Source of the DNA: Adenophora triphylla var. japonica
Taxonomy: Eukaryota; Streptophyta; Magnoliopsida; Asterales; Campanulaceae
Reading direction: 5' to 3'
Assembly: GCA_022495995.1 (NCBI GenBank)
Contig: JAFEMH010002438.1
Coordinates: 1-64,000, forward strand
DNA: 64,000 bases
A program made the translations under genes and the position numbers. Position 1 is the first letter of the stretch; each line of letters opens with the position of its first letter. Shown here piece after piece: positions 1 through 12,384 of the stretch. The notes under the pieces were generated by a model. It searched no databases and was not told where the DNA came from. It worked only from the letters and a program-made list of their open reading frames with translations.

Positions 1-1611
1 TCCTGCGCAATTTTCACCCTATAAATAGAAGTTGCTTTGTCAGAAAGGCGAAAAAGGGACCAAAAGGATTTTAACACCAAAATTCACACACCCCACGGCC
101 CATTAGCTGGTTTCACCGCCTTGAGGAGCTTCTGTTATTCGTCTCGATTCGCGTGAAACCTTCGTATTTCGATCAAATACGCACCTTACTATGGAAACAA
201 CCTTTCGAATCACTTTCCGTGTCCGTACACACCTCCTGAGCCAAAGGAGTCGAGCACTAGCCATAGGTATAACTCCTGTCTCTCTCTAAATCTCGTTCGT
301 CTCGGTTTACGCGCCGGTCGCTACAACCGTTTCGAACATCGTTATCGAAATGTAGACGCCTCCGTCTAACGGAGTCCGATACGTTTTAGCCTCGATCCTC
401 TTCTCTTTAGAAGTAATCACGGAGTTAAAACGGCGTTGACCAGTTAGTTTAGTTTTATTGTCATTTACCAATTCCGGATCGATCGATCCATTGATCTGAA
501 TCATTTTAATTGGCCTCGTTGATCGCCATTTACAAATCAGAGTAGTTTGGCCTCGTTGATCGTCATTTACAAATCCGAGCCCGTTTGGCCTCGTTGATCG
601 TCATGTTACGAATCCGGATCGTTTGATTCAGTTGATACGCACTTTAAATCTTGTCATTTACAAAGTCAGGCCCGTTTGGATCGTGATAGTATTTACTTTT
701 CAAAGTCAGTCGCAACCCGATTCGTTGATCGCATATCATTTAATACGCATTTTTCCCGTAAAAATGATTAACAATGTAATGCCGGTTCAAAACCGGAGTT
801 CGTCCGTCGAACTCTCTTTCAAAAAATGACGTTCGGCCTCCGAATGCTCATCTTGAACTAAAAGCCGCCATTTGACATTCAAAATCATTTTAATACGCAT
901 TTTCTCGTAAAAATCGTTAACAATGACTTCGCCGGTTCAAAATCGGCGTTTGCCTTCGAACTCCTTTTCAAACTCAAAATCGACGTTTGCCACGCAAACG
1001 CTCATTTCAAACTCAAAATCGACGTTTGCCACTTGCATGGCGCTCATTTCAAACTCAAAATCGGCGTTTGCCGCGCAACGCTCATTTCAAACTCCAAAAT
1101 CGGCGTTTGCGCTCATTTCAACTCAAACGCTCTATTCATTGTTTGTCATTCAAACGCTCGTCTTTTCAAACAAATCACCTAATCAACGTTTGTCATTCAA
1201 ACCAAGATTAAGCTTTGTCATTCAAGCCCCATTTCAAAAGACACACACACACACACACTTGCGATTTCGAGAAAGGTAGAAAGACTCGTCATGCGAGGCG
1301 TTTCGGGCGATCTCGTAATACTCTACCGAAACGTAACTTGACCTCAGAACCTAAAAATCTACGGTACAAAAAAAGCTTTTTACTCGTTTTTCTTTTGCCA
1401 ATAAAAATGATCCCCATTTTCAAAGCCTTTTCCTAAGTTTTTGCTACCAATAAAACGACACCTTTTCACAATGGCCGTTTCTCAGCGTTTGGGCTCAAAA
1501 TACAAAAACCGCGTGGCGACTCCTCATTTTCCTTCCCATGGCGAGGTCTCGAGACACCAACCCCTCCGCGAAAGACAACCGCCTTCGCTCGCGCGAATCC
1601 GGGTAATTTTA
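1..1611 (+). repeat. 5' LTR of element A (partial)
   Basis: This is collinear with 17305-18952. It contains a TATA box (TATAAATA, 20-27), two blocks of roughly 39-bp internal repeats (about 520-620 and 935-1130), a CA microsatellite (about 1239-1258), two consecutive stem-loops (1285-1297 and 1300-1332), a TGACCTC box, AATAAA-like signals (about 1400 and 1449) and a GTGGCGACTCC copy near 1512. The end at 1611 is set by loss of similarity with the 3' copy and by the adjacent primer-site remnant. Confidence 0.88.
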
Positions 1612-1630
1612 GTTAGCGACTCCATTTGAG
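1612..1630 (+). other. Degenerate primer-binding site of element A
   Basis: Directly after the LTR the sequence reads GTTAGCGACTCC and then diverges. The intact elements in this window have TGGCGACTCnGCTGGGGA at this place, so this looks like a decayed copy of the same site. Ogre/Tat elements are generally described as using tRNA-Arg; I infer the same primer here. Confidence 0.5.
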
Positions 1631-2527
1631 GAAAAGATACTTTTTCAAAACTACCGTTGTTTTCTAAAAAGCCTTACGTGGGTCAAACTTTCGTTTACCC
1701 TTCCTCGTTTTCGTGTGTGTGAGTTCCTTTAAACCTCGAACGGTTTTTGTTTCAAAGGCATTACATTGTCATCTTTTCAAAATCTTACCATGTTTGTGCA
1801 TCCCCATTCATGTTTGATTTTCATCTTTGTCTTTTTAGCTGTGCGTCATAAATCCTTTAAGACACATTACGAAAAAAAATCTACTGTTTTACTCGGAAAA
1901 GAATTTTAGTGACCGCACACTACGCGCACTTGCTACCTCGGAACACCGCACTTCACGTGCACTTGCGCCTCGGTACACGCACACTACAACCCCTAACCCG
2001 GGATGGTCTTATCGGTTGCACTCCAGGTTGGTGCGAGACACCTTTCGGGCGCGCGGGGTCGTCCCAAACATCCCATCCTAGCCCGTGTAAGCCATGCACT
2101 CTTTGTGTCACACTTTGTCCAAGACCCTGGTTGGTTTTGGCTTAGCTCGTGTCATAAAGCCTAAGTGTATGTTTTTCACGCCGGGCCCCGCTCGAGTCAA
2201 GCTCGAGAGTTTGAGACCAAGGTCGTTCCCGACCCGAAGTCTTGAGCTTTTCGGCCTTGACTTTGACGCCGGAGCTGCTTAGAAAAATATACCCAGAAAG
2301 GTTCAATGTGGCCGTGTCACCAAACCTCGCCGTATGTATCGTACCGGCCACAACTTGGCCAACACTAAAAAGCTAAGGTCTCTCGCACAAGCGAGTCGGG
2401 GAGTGGTCATGCCCAAATTTTGGCACGATCCCGCCTTAACTTAAGGACGTTGACTTCCATTTGTGGCCGTCGTCACACACGTTGAAAGTTTGCGTGATCG
2501 GCTAGCCTTAAGTTCACTTTTTCCTTT
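1631..2527 (+). other. 5' untranslated leader of element A
   Basis: About 900 bp with no convincing reading frame. It is GC-rich with many CpG in its central part. No tandem array or RNA gene was recognised. Confidence 0.5.
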
Positions 2528-2713
2528 GTCGGTGGAACTCGCTTGCCTTATCGGACCTCGCTCGGGATAGTCCGTCTGAGAAAGATGATCTACAATGGAA
2601 ACGAGGGGCTTATAAGCGTAGTGACGAGATCCGATTAGAGCTCTAGGATTAGTTGCGAAAAAGAAGACCCGCTCTTTTCCAACCGATTAGGACTACGAGA
2701 AAACGTGCTTTAA
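2528..2713 (+). pseudogene. Conserved pre-gag leader ORF (element A copy)
   Basis: The frame starting at 2528 encodes a peptide beginning VGGTRLPYRT, continuing with NEGLISVVT and ending with a CEKED-containing stretch. The same peptide, in the same place just before gag, occurs in element D (56747-57076) and element B (33070-33258). In those copies the middle reads RGCPPWEVEIQVE; here the middle has diverged and a TAG stop interrupts the frame at 2636-2638. I do not recognise a known domain. It may be an upstream ORF or an old N-terminal part of gag. The function is unknown. Confidence 0.55.
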
Positions 2714-2738
2714 GTAAACATTAATCGAGTAGCGCACA

Positions 2739-4943
2739 TTGCACAAGCCCGAAAACCTTGAGCCAAATACCCTTTTCCGAAGCCTAAACCCTTCCTTTCG
2801 TTCCCTGCGGCGAGAAAGTGGTTGGATTTCCGGGTCGGCGCCTTGCCGGGATCACGGTAATGGCGGCGTCGAGACGGTTCTTCGGTTCCCTCGGTTCCCT
2901 CGGCCCGGAATTTCCGACATGTCTAGCTCAGAAATCGTGACGGGGAAGGACCCCCGCCACCGTGTAACGGATATGACATTGGAAGAAGCCATCCGGGCTT
3001 GTAGAGGTTCACAAGGCGAGAAAGAAGATCGAGCGGAATTTCGTGGTACGGCTTACGAATGAGCGTGGTATAGCGGCTATCCCCCGATCGAGACGGTACT
3101 TTTGTCACAGTCGAGGATGACGATTCCCGAAACCAGTTCACCAAACCTTCAATCGGGTTCCTCCCCCGCCAACTTACGGGATGCCTTCCAGCCAAGGAAA
3201 CGGCCGACCTAGGCTCCATGTTGCCACCTCTCGGGGGCAACCACTATCATTTTTGGTCGGCCCGGTGCTACTCCTATCACTCAATACCACCGGCGCACTT
3301 GGACCATCTCGACGGATGCCAATATTCCTCGATACCCTCCGGGTTCGTCCCGTTGCCTATACACGAATCCCTAAACACCGGGGACAAACCCCGTCTGGTT
3401 CGAGAAAAGGCTCCCGTATATTCTCATATACCAAGCCTTCCACCTCCAATCACTACCGCTCACGTGGTAGCACCGGCGCCGAGCCTCACGATCCCTTTGG
3501 ACCCTGACCTTAGCTGGATGGTCGAGCAAATGAAAGACTTGAAAGCCACCATGAGCGGCTCAAGCGAGGAAACGCTCAAATCCAGCGAGATCAGGGAATG
3601 GTCACGCCTCTCACTGCCGAGTTCGAGAATGCGGAGATGGACCGATTCGACGGAACCGAATGTCCTCAAACGCACGTCGACACCTACGTTCTCGGCATGA
3701 GAGCAAAAGGAGCAACCCTCCGGCAAATGGCCGACCACTTCCGGCATACGCTCAAAAAGTTCGGCGTTACGATGGTTTACGAGTCAAGCTGCGGATCGCC
3801 ACACACAGGAGCAGATTAGTAACATCTTCTGCAGGCAGTACAGATCCAACTTAGAGTGGGAAACAAGTCGCGAGGACTTAATCACCCTTTGAGCGAAAGC
3901 GGATGAAAGTGTTGGGGAATTCTACAAGAGATGGAGGCTGGAAACTCTCACGAGATCATGGAGCCGCTCTCCCAAAGACGAACAGATGCGGATCTTCAAG
4001 TCACCTTAAGACCGTCCCATCGAGAACTCTCATCGATCACAATTTCTTCCCGGATCTCGGGCCATGGTCAATGCCGGCTCACGGTTCGAGAAGGATCTCA
4101 AGGAAAAGTTAGCTCTTGCACGGCCATACGAATCTGGCTCAGCGGTTGCATTCAATCCCGCACCGGCCCCCGGCAAGGAAAGATACGTCGTCGGCTACGT
4201 CCATCGGGGACAACGGTCGGGTAACAGAAACCCCGGTCCCACAAAGCAACAATTCTACTCGAAGCGGCACAGGTACACTTCGACAAGTTGGACATGCCGG
4301 CAAGCGAATCTTTGGAAGGGTTAATCAAGGAGGGTCTCCTTAAGCCCGTTGCCAATTACAAACCCAAAATTCCCGTAGCCAATGCGGACAAGAGCAAATC
4401 TTTGCGCCTTCCATCGATATCACGGCCATACCAGCGACAATTGTTTGGGGTTACGATACGAAATCCGAACTTGATAGAAGAAGGCAAGTTAGAGCGCCCC
4501 CGTGGGCCCAATACGATCGGGAACCCTTTTAGAACAATAACGGCGTGAATTCCATTGAGTGGGTGCCCAAGAAGAGTGCCACGAGAACCGGTTTCTCCGC
4601 CTCTTTCAGTGGGATCCTCCTCTAATATCCACATCGGCTACGATGTTTGCGGCCACTCACTTTGCACAGTACGAGTCCCAGAAGCTGTCAGGAGCAATCC
4701 TCAGAGAAAACAAAAAGAAGAAATCCTCTCAACGGCAAGCGAGAGAAAGATACGAAGGCTGGGGACACCGGTGTAGGTACACTCGGAGAACCTTCAGGGA
4801 GGTTCGACTACTACGTCTTGTACTCCGGCCGGTCCTCTTTGCCTCCGGGCCATGCGGCTTTAGAGCAAACGGGGGTGGGAAAGCCGAAAAGTCAGCGAAA
4901 CCGAGTCGAGACCACGGGACAGGAATACCTCGGATCTTGGTAA
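2739..4943 (+). pseudogene. gag: gag remnant of element A
   Basis: This is a shattered capsid gene spread over all three frames. About 3218-3600 encodes a Pro/Ser-rich linker followed by a helical stretch. About 3600-3860 keeps the gag signature FDGTECPQTHVDTYVLGMRAKG, matching FDGSACPKTHLDTYTLAMKAKG in element D. About 4290-4540 encodes SLEGLIKEGLLKPVANY and PRGPNTIGNPF, again shared with D. About 4740-4860 encodes AGDTGVGTLGEPSGRFDYYV, shared with B. The Cys/His zinc-knuckle seen in C and D is not readable here. Many frameshifts and stops mean no protein can be made. The start is placed at the first frame with gag-like content after the leader ORF. Confidence 0.7.
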
Positions 4944-5214
4944 TCTTCTTGCCCGGTGTCGGAAGCCTAACCCTCAGCGGGATCGGCCAAGATTCAATTT
5001 GTCCGGCTTAGGAGCTCGGACCAGGTAAAGGAAGATCGAGGTCGGCTTGGCAATCGCACTCGATCAATGTGCTAACCAAGGCGCGGCAACCGCCACAAGC
5101 GGCCTCGACACACTCCGAGGTTCCGGCCAAAGGCTTTACCTCGCAAGAGGAAGACGAGGGAAACGGATGGGTGGATGACTCTCCTTCTACGGATAGAGGC
5201 GAGATCTACGACTC

Positions 5215-5760
5215 CGTGCAGCTAGCCGCGGTATGATCACGTTACGTGATGAAGACCTACCGAGAGATGCCTCGGGGCACAACGAAGCTCTATACATCAC
5301 TCTCAAACTCAACACCATATCACTCCCGGAGTATTGGTAGATAACGGAGTCGGCCGTTAATGTTCTCCCTCTCGGCATGATGCGAGCTCTCCGCATCAAT
5401 GAAAGCCATCGATTAGTCGGCTCCGGACTATCAAGGCCTACGACAACTCGTCTCGTCCCATCCACGGGGACGGTGACTCTGGAACTGCGGTTCGAAACCC
5501 CGAATGGTGCCGGCAAAATTCCACGTGATGGACATTCCATCAGAGTTCACGGCTCTTTTGGGACGCCCTTGGCTACACCACATGAAAGCCATAGCTTCCA
5601 CTCTCCATCGGTGTGTTAAGTTCATTAACCGGCGGGGAGATCTCGAAGTCATCAGGGGATAGTTTCCTCATAGGAAACAGAAGCGAGACGATGGCAAGCG
5701 TGTCCGCACTCGGGCACGGGGTTACCTCCTTGAATCAGCCAAGGGACTATCGGGGCAAAT
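5215..5760 (+). pseudogene. First retropepsin-like protease remnant (PR1) of element A
   Basis: Across shifting frames the segment encodes DLPRDASGHNEALYITLKLN, then VLVDNG followed by an AVNVLPLGMMRAL stretch, then a GRPWLH motif and ASTLHRCVKFINRRGDLEVI. This is the usual order of the aspartic protease in Tat elements, with D-N/T-G-S as the active-site loop. The loop is damaged: the frame is broken at the active site and a TAG follows at about 5338-5340. It lies about 3.3 kb upstream of a second protease-like segment, which is abnormal. Confidence 0.6.
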
Positions 5761-8334
5761 CTCATCGGAATCCCTCGGAGTCGGAGATGCTAACTATGTA
5801 AACGTACTCGAGCGGGCGGACCACAGGCGTCCGATACATCAAGTTCAGCTGTCGTTTCCAACATTTGGAGCGGGTGGAAGGAAACGGCGAATATCGCCAT
5901 GATGCGGGCACATAAACCCCCGATCTCAATCGGAGATTCGTCGGCATTCTCCAAACCAACTCTCTGGCCCCGCCCAGTGAAGAGATCTTTGTGATAAAGG
6001 TCAGCAAGCACCGTCATTCTCGTTTTGAATGCATGGAAGTTGTATAGGATGTCCTCACGAGGAACTACCCATTGCACCCCTCTTCTCCAGCGAAGAGCAC
6101 GATGTTTTCCTATTTGCTCCAACAACGCAACCGGACGCAATACGTCCCTACGTTTGGATTGAACCGTCGGATGATGATGAATCTGGACTCTCACGGAGTC
6201 GAGGACGCAGCGGACCGCGGGCGGACCTCTGCATTCACATGCTCGGTTTGAGGACGGAACTCCTTTCGATCGGGTCACCTACGACCAAGGTTCCAATACC
6301 ATGGAAATTGTCAAGCTCAACGTCCAGTACAAGCAGAGATCAGACAGTTGGAAGCAATTGGTTGACACGACGAAGAATCCCTCGATCAAGTGGTTGGCGA
6401 CGACTTCGTCGACATCATCTATTCCGAATATCCCGATGATACCAAGGATCCGGTCCTTATCGTCGGATTACGCAATACCAAGGTCACCCTCGGCACTTGC
6501 TGCTCATGGTAAACGAGGCTTTGGCCAAGCGAGCTCGGAGCTCATCACTACTTCAGTACCGGCCCGGTGGCAAGCCCGTGCCGTCGGTCAAGCTTATACC
6601 CTCAGCGCCGCGAGGCGAGGGCAACGGCGAAGGAGACCAAGCTCCTCACCCTGCTACGAGTCGAGATCAACCTCGGGAACGCTTCCGGCGGCCACCCCGA
6701 AAACATACGCGAAAGTCTTCCCCGCAAGCGGAGTCGGCTTCAGGCATAGGAAATGACCACCTCGGCATCAACATGCTCCCGGTTCGATTCTACTCCCGGC
6801 CGTCGCGGCCCCGGTTCGAGACATCACGCGGTCATTGCTAGCTCGATAGACTTGGCGATCGAGCGAGATCACGAGGCTGTCAACATTGCGAAATTCAATA
6901 CCCCCGTGGGGTCAATCAACGAGATATGGGCAAACTTCTTGGTAACCGAGATCAAGGAAGGCCGCATGGAATGTCCCGATCCAGGCTTCCTTCGTCAACG
7001 TAATCCAAGTGTTCCCGCCATTCGGCGATTTGAATGTAATCACGGTTACGGACACTAGCCGGACGGTGCGCACCTACGGAGCTGCTTAGCTCTCGCGAGG
7101 AAAGCCCTTATGGAACTAGCCGCTCAAGAAAGTCGTCTTTGGGACGAAGACCAAGCTCGAAAGACCTACGGGGACCCGAAGCCCTTAAAGTGTCGCGGCG
7201 CGGCTTCGAGAGAAGCTAGAGGCCACTCTGGAGCCGGTTCGACCTCAAGAGCTTTGCTCATGGCAACTTCCACGACTACCGTCTGTTCTCATCCAACCCC
7301 CTCTGCCGGGAAAGGGTGGTCAGCGGTCCCGATGACCTAGGAGATGGAACGACACGGCGAAACGAATCCCGGCGCTTACCTTCCCGGGGAAAGCAAGTTC
7401 TGCAATGAAATCGACGACGAAGACGATGAAACCATTCTCTTCCAAGCCGGGCATGAAGTCAACAAAACCGGACTCCCGAGGGTCTGGGAGGATGGGAACG
7501 GATCATTTCCGCACTCAAATTGAAAGGCCAACTCGGGGAGGAAGGTCTATTTAAAAACAAGAGGAGGATGGAAATTCGTCTCGAGCAACTACTCGGGGAA
7601 ATTCCACAGTCTACGGCTTTCGTTTACGAAACGATCAAGCTGGGACGACAACCGGTCACATGGGCGGATGTTCGGGAAGCCGTGTACTCACCTTCCGACA
7701 TACCCGCCGCTCGAGATAAAGCAAAGGAGAAAACTCTCCCGATGGAGGTTTACCTAGAAGCGCCGCACGCCGAGTTCAAAGAAAGCAGCTATTCTCACAT
7801 GGGAAGAAACGCGAGCACTCACTCTCGACGCGCGAGCTCAGCTGCAAGAAGGTTGATCAGGCCCGGAGCGGAGGAAAACTAGCAAACCACGAGTATCGTC
7901 ATACCCGACTCGAGAATGCCCTGGTATGCTCGGCAGAAGGAAAGGAACGCGATATACCGTGAAGAGATCAAGGAGACCGTTCGCTTGAGCGAGAACTCTC
8001 CAACCTCCCCGGAGGGTCAGCGCGCACGGTTCGATTCGACAACCTTTGTTGTGCACGACATTCGAACAAGCTACGTCAAGCGCAGGCTACCTCCCGCGAG
8101 AGGCATCGAAGCCGGTATCACAGGACGAGAATCCGTCAAGATGCCGAAGCTCAGGGAATTCATCCACAATCAATGAGTTGAGGAAGACATATGGCCCTAT
8201 GCTACGAGGAATCCTCCTCTAACTATGGCTCAACTCGGAGCGGCTGTTCGAAGGGACCAAACATGTCGGCGTTTTAACCCGATCGGGTCAAATCCATGCA
8301 TTACCACCTAAGGCCACCAAAAAGCCGACGGAGC
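5761..8334 (+). other. Unrecognised internal segment between the two protease remnants of element A
   Basis: This 2.6-kb stretch is CpG-rich like the flanking element and has no long frame. Short pieces such as 7520-7882 (charged, helical, rich in Glu, Lys and Arg) and 7916-8176 resemble gag or linker coiled-coil sequence, but I cannot assign them. It may represent a second gag/linker copy brought in by recombination with a related element. Confidence 0.35.
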
Positions 8335-9026
8335 CGAGTGCAATCCGGCCGGCCCGAAGACGCAAATTCCTTGAAAGAGGACCCGATCCTCACTCGGCTC
8401 AAGCGGACTCGGGCGAACATTTCTCTTTGGTCTCTGCTCACCTCCTCTTATCCTCACAAGCTCAAGCTAGAGGAAAGCTGGCCCGTACCATGGTCCCAGT
8501 GGGCCATGACCCCGGATAAAGTCATTCGGATGATCGGTAACATCCACTATGGCAACATTATCACCTTCGCGATTTGGACCTTCCAAAATTTGGGGGCGAT
8601 CACAATGAGCCGCTCTACATCATGATCCAGTGGACGAGCGTCGCCTTCCCGCGTGTTGGTAGACGGAGGTTCGGAATGAATGTCTTGCCCGCCAAGATGA
8701 TGGACTGCTTGACATCAAGCCCACGAGATCTTAAGCCTTCGGTCCACCTTTGTCAAGGCCTATGACTCTACTTCCGTACGGTTCTCGGGGTTGCTACTCT
8801 TAACATCTAGTTCGGCAAGCGGGTGATCCCCACCGAATTCCAAGTGTTGGACATTCCCAATCACTTTCCACGGCCATCTGGGCGTCCACAGCTGCATCAA
8901 ATCAATGGCGTGTCATCCACCCTTCACCGGTGCCTTAAGTTCGTACGCAAGGCAAACGAGCTAACCACGATCTGCGGCGACGGCGTCACCAGCAGGGGAC
9001 CGGCACCAACGACATTCCGGTGTTAG
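8335..9026 (+). pseudogene. Second retropepsin-like protease remnant (PR2) of element A
   Basis: The stretch starts with a pre-protease helix ending in RANISLWSLL, then encodes GGDHNEPLYIMIQWTSVAF, VLVDGGS (the active-site loop with T changed to G), NVLPAKMMD, and later SSTLHRCLKFVRKANEL. Order and spacing match PR1 at 5215-5760, yet the two differ at many residues. They are therefore not a recent tandem copy. Frames shift several times and TGA and TAG stops occur. It is followed directly by the linker that normally precedes RT, so PR2 is the one in the canonical position. Confidence 0.6.
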
Positions 9027-9139
9027 AAATCAAGCATAATGATGACATGCCATTAAGCTTGGATTCACTCTGGAGACCTCGAAGATCCAAATATGCAACG
9101 TGGACCTTCCCTTTGTCTCACGATCAGATTCCTCACTGC

Positions 9140-10479
9140 CATGAGGATGATGAAACTCATGAACTTCATCCCGGGGCGGGGCTCGGCAAAAGGCTGCAAG
9201 GCCGACACCAAGTTATTGAAGTCGAGGACCACACCACGGTCCGGGGGCTTGGCTACGTGCCAACAGAGGCGACATCAAGGAAGACAAAAGGCTAGCCCTC
9301 ACCAAGGCAACGGCCCGCAAGGGGAACCTCAGACGGCACACCCAATCTCAGGCCTTACGGCTTTGACCTCGCTCATTTACTTCACCAAGGGAACCGGCGA
9401 GCGAGCGGGGACCGACAAGGGAAGCGGAGGGGCCGACGGCAGCGGGGCCGACGGGCGGGGACCGACGGTGGGCGATGAAGATGAGAAAGAAGCCGAGAGA
9501 TAGTCGATACGGAGACTACGGGAAGAATGGAACAGCTAGCACGGGACCTCAGCGTTTGAGAGGACTCAAAGCTAATCCGATAAGGGGAGCGTTCCTCGAC
9601 ATCACGGCTCTACCGGACCAAGCTGCCACCACGAGTCCGGCATGAGTACACATTCAAGGAATCCCAGACTTGGAGGAGCAACTCAAGGTACTCTCCATGG
9701 GAAGCAAATTGTTCGGATCGGCCACCGAGGCCACATTCGAGACGGTAAGTCCAAAGCGAAGGAACCGGAATTCGTAGAATACTCTCTCGGTGGACCGGCT
9801 CTGAGTCTTTTTGAAGAAGTCATGGAGCTGTCCAACTTGATCGGCGGGGCTCAGAGCAATAGCATGATTGCCATGATTGGGACGGCGAAGCCAAGCCTCT
9901 CGATCCCCGCACCCTCATCAAGCATCCAAGCAATGCCAGCTGAAGAATTGGGTAACTTTCACCGGACGAGGGCAAGCCGGGCGAGAAATGGAAGACAAGC
10001 TGGGCCCGCACCCACATCTCCCTAAACCCGGTCTCCAAACCCTCTGAGTCGGTCCTTGTCGAGTCCGGTCCTCTGAGTCATCCAGCGGCCTTACGCCGGA
10101 GGACTATAATGTTGTAGCCAATCATGTATTCCCGTTCTTGTTTAATGAAAAGTCGACCTTTCGGAGTATCCTCTCATTGCCACTTTAACAGCGATAAGTT
10201 AACAAACAACTTAAAAGATGTTAATAATTCAATTGATAAAGAAGCGAGACACATTAAACGAACAATACATTAAAGAAGTTCTTGAGCGTGTAGTTGACCA
10301 AAGAGGACAACCGGGCCCCAAGCTGCCGAAGAGGTTATGACCAAAGTGAACACAGGAGTCGGTGCAAGAGCCTAAAGAGACACAAGTGGGCGGTTTCTTC
10401 GCCGATGCGAAAAGGAAGCCACGATAAACCTCCTGGGAGTATGTTGACGTGTTCGCACGGTCATACCAGGACATGCCGG
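9140..10479 (+). pseudogene. Protease-RT linker with G-patch-like motif (element A)
   Basis: The 9150-9300 stretch encodes a PGAGLGKRLQGRHQ motif followed by VRGLGYVPTEA. Element C has the counterpart PGLGLGKHLQGI and KHGLGYI at about 43100-43180, in front of its RT. Gly-rich G-patch-like segments at this position are typical of Tat pol linkers. From 9301 to 10479 the linker is a patchwork: 10090-10170 recalls the VFPFL(F/L)NE stretch of element C, and the following AT-rich part recalls the Asn-rich linker of C. No intact frame remains. Confidence 0.5.
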
Positions 10480-11296
10480 AACTCGATCCCTCAATCGTGG
10501 AGCACGAGAATTCCCCTGGATCCCGAATCCAAGCACATCAAAACGAAGGCTGCGCAAGATCGAAGCGGAGTGGTCCTTGCAAGTAAAAGAAGAAATTGAG
10601 AAAATGCTCCGAGTTGGTTTCATCGAGTGATTGAGTACCCGACTTGGCTCTCCAACATCGTGACGGTCACCAAGGCCGACGGAAAGGTCGAGATGCTTTG
10701 CGTGGATTTCCGGGATCTCAACAAAGCCACCCCTAAAGATGATTTCCACCTGCCTAACATTGACATGCTGGTCGACACCACGGCAAATTTCGAAGTAAAG
10801 TCCTTCGTGGACGGGTTCGCTGGATACAACCGGATCAAGATGTTCGAGGAGGATCGAGGCCAAGGCGCCTTCACCACTCCATGGGGGACATCTTGTTGCA
10901 CGGTCATGCCGTTCGGTGCTAAGAACGGCGGGGCTACTTACCGGCGGCGGCTGCAGCGACCCTCTTCCATGACATGATTCACAAGGAAATCGAAGTATAC
11001 GTAGACGACATGATCATCCACTCGAGGGATCGGACATGCGGCACATGATAGATGCGAGGAAGTTCTTCAACGGACTCGAAAGCACTCCATGAGGCTAAAC
11101 CCGGCAAAGTGCACCTTCGGCGTCAAGTACGGCATTGTACTGTGTTACATGGTTACAGAAAGAGGTATCGAAGCCGATCCTAGGAAAATCAAGGCCATCA
11201 TCGACATGAAGCCGCCTCAAACCCTAACAGAAGTGAAGAGCTTCATGGGAAGGCTTCAGTATATCAGTCGCTTCATCAACCAGTTGACATCTCTCT
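10480..11296 (+). pseudogene. pol: Truncated reverse transcriptase of element A
   Basis: The reading frame at 10627-10977 carries canonical RT blocks: VIEYPTWLSNIVTV, CVDFRDLNKATPKDDF, LPNIDMLVD, FVDGFAGYN, FTTPWGT, a CxTVMPFG motif and KNGGATY. The YVDDM catalytic box region (10990-11015) is frameshifted but readable (VYVDDMIIHS in another frame). From 11089 it continues with HSMRLNPAKCTFGV and ends at RLQYISRFINQLTSLCD. At about 11297 similarity to RT stops abruptly and antisense DUF7745-like sequence begins, so thumb, both RNase H domains and integrase are deleted. Compared with about 1,400 codons of pol in element C, less than one fifth is left. Confidence 0.85.
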
Positions 11297-11870
11297 GTGA
11301 TGGCACACACCCAAAGACGTGAATGTGAACAGAGTAGCAATCGTGCACAGAGCAAACGCGTCCCACGCAAAGACGCTCCCCTCAGCTCCGGCAAATCTTT
11401 CGGGCAGTCCCGAAATGTCAACGCATGTCGGTATCTGTATCGGCATCCCGTATGCTTCTCCAGTAGAGATACCAAACAAAGACACTAGCTTCTCAACGGT
11501 GGCCATGCCACCGGCATATGGAAGAACTAGGTTCCGTCTCGGGTCCTCCCGAGAATGGCCCGAAAATCTTCAAACGTAGGAGTGACTTCGTTGTACGAAA
11601 AAGCTGTACACATTCCTCCGTACGTCCCAGGAGGCGAGACGCGGCTCTCGAAAGATCCCAATCGCGCATGAGCTCCTTCAAAGCCCAAGCAGATTTAATC
11701 TCGTAACGGACCTTCGAAAAACCTTTTGTTACGCCTCGTGTGGTTCCGTACCCACGGCGAAAGTTGTCCAAATATCGCTCTTGCATCCGAGAAGATAACC
11801 TGGGAAAGGGAGCCATGTCGAAAATGAAGGGAACCTTAAGAAATGGAAAGGAATTCAGCCGGATGAACAA
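11297..11870 (-). pseudogene. Antisense DUF7745-like gene fragment (element A)
   Basis: The minus strand encodes LKELMRDWDLSRAAS, matching LKDLPPDWDLLRAAAKFWD in element B (26480 region) and LKNLQPDWNLLQGAAQFWD in element C. Further on, in another frame (11506-11276), it encodes VEKLVSLFGISTGEAYGM and LFTFTSLGVCH, matching the PVTVKLASFLQISLEEAEGM and LFTAESFGVCH stretches of B. Only the N-terminal half is present. It ends at the junction with the RT remnant, so one deletion removed the 3' parts of two convergent genes. The family is plant-specific and of unknown function; the name DUF7745 is from memory. Confidence 0.7.
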
Positions 11871-12384
11871 AAAACTATGCGCGGTTTCTTAAACAATTGC
11901 AAAGTGGCTGCAATTTAAAGAATGCGGAAATTCATTCCATGTCGGCGGACTCCCTCTGCCGGATTGACTTGATCAACTCTGCGGCCATTTGCCCTAAATT
12001 GGAAACATTTCCAAGCAACTCCTGTTCACCTTTGAGAAATCTGCGTCTTTGCCCATGGTTTCATGCAACAAATATCGATATCCCTTAGCCCAGGGCTCGT
12101 GCAACAGTGCAAATAATTAATAATTATTGCATACATGCTTAATTTTTGACCCGTTCAATTTTTAATGCATTTCTCATTTTATTTATTTTTGATTAACCTG
12201 CTTCCTTATTTGCCAAAAATAACAGAAGGTGATCACGAATAAATATGCGAAATACGGAGTTCCGCCCACGGGCGCCTTTTTGCAAATACGGTTCAAATCA
12301 AATTTGTTCTGACAAATACATGCATTTTGTCTAAACAAAGCGGTAAAGAGAGAAAGCGGTAAAAGTAGGACTACTGCGAGTCAC
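11871..12384. other. AT-rich spacer between the antisense genes of element A
   Basis: It should contain the promoter of the antisense DUF7745-like gene, on the minus strand. A short AT palindrome occurs near 12115 (ATAATTAATAATTAT). No family palindrome, TATA box or ORF was recognised with confidence. Confidence 0.35.

Noticed and set aside
1..1611. A separate solo LTR at the left edge
   Set aside because: The order LTR, primer-site remnant, leader ORF, gag, pol, array, polypurine tract and matching LTR at 16800-18952 shows it is the 5' LTR of a full element.
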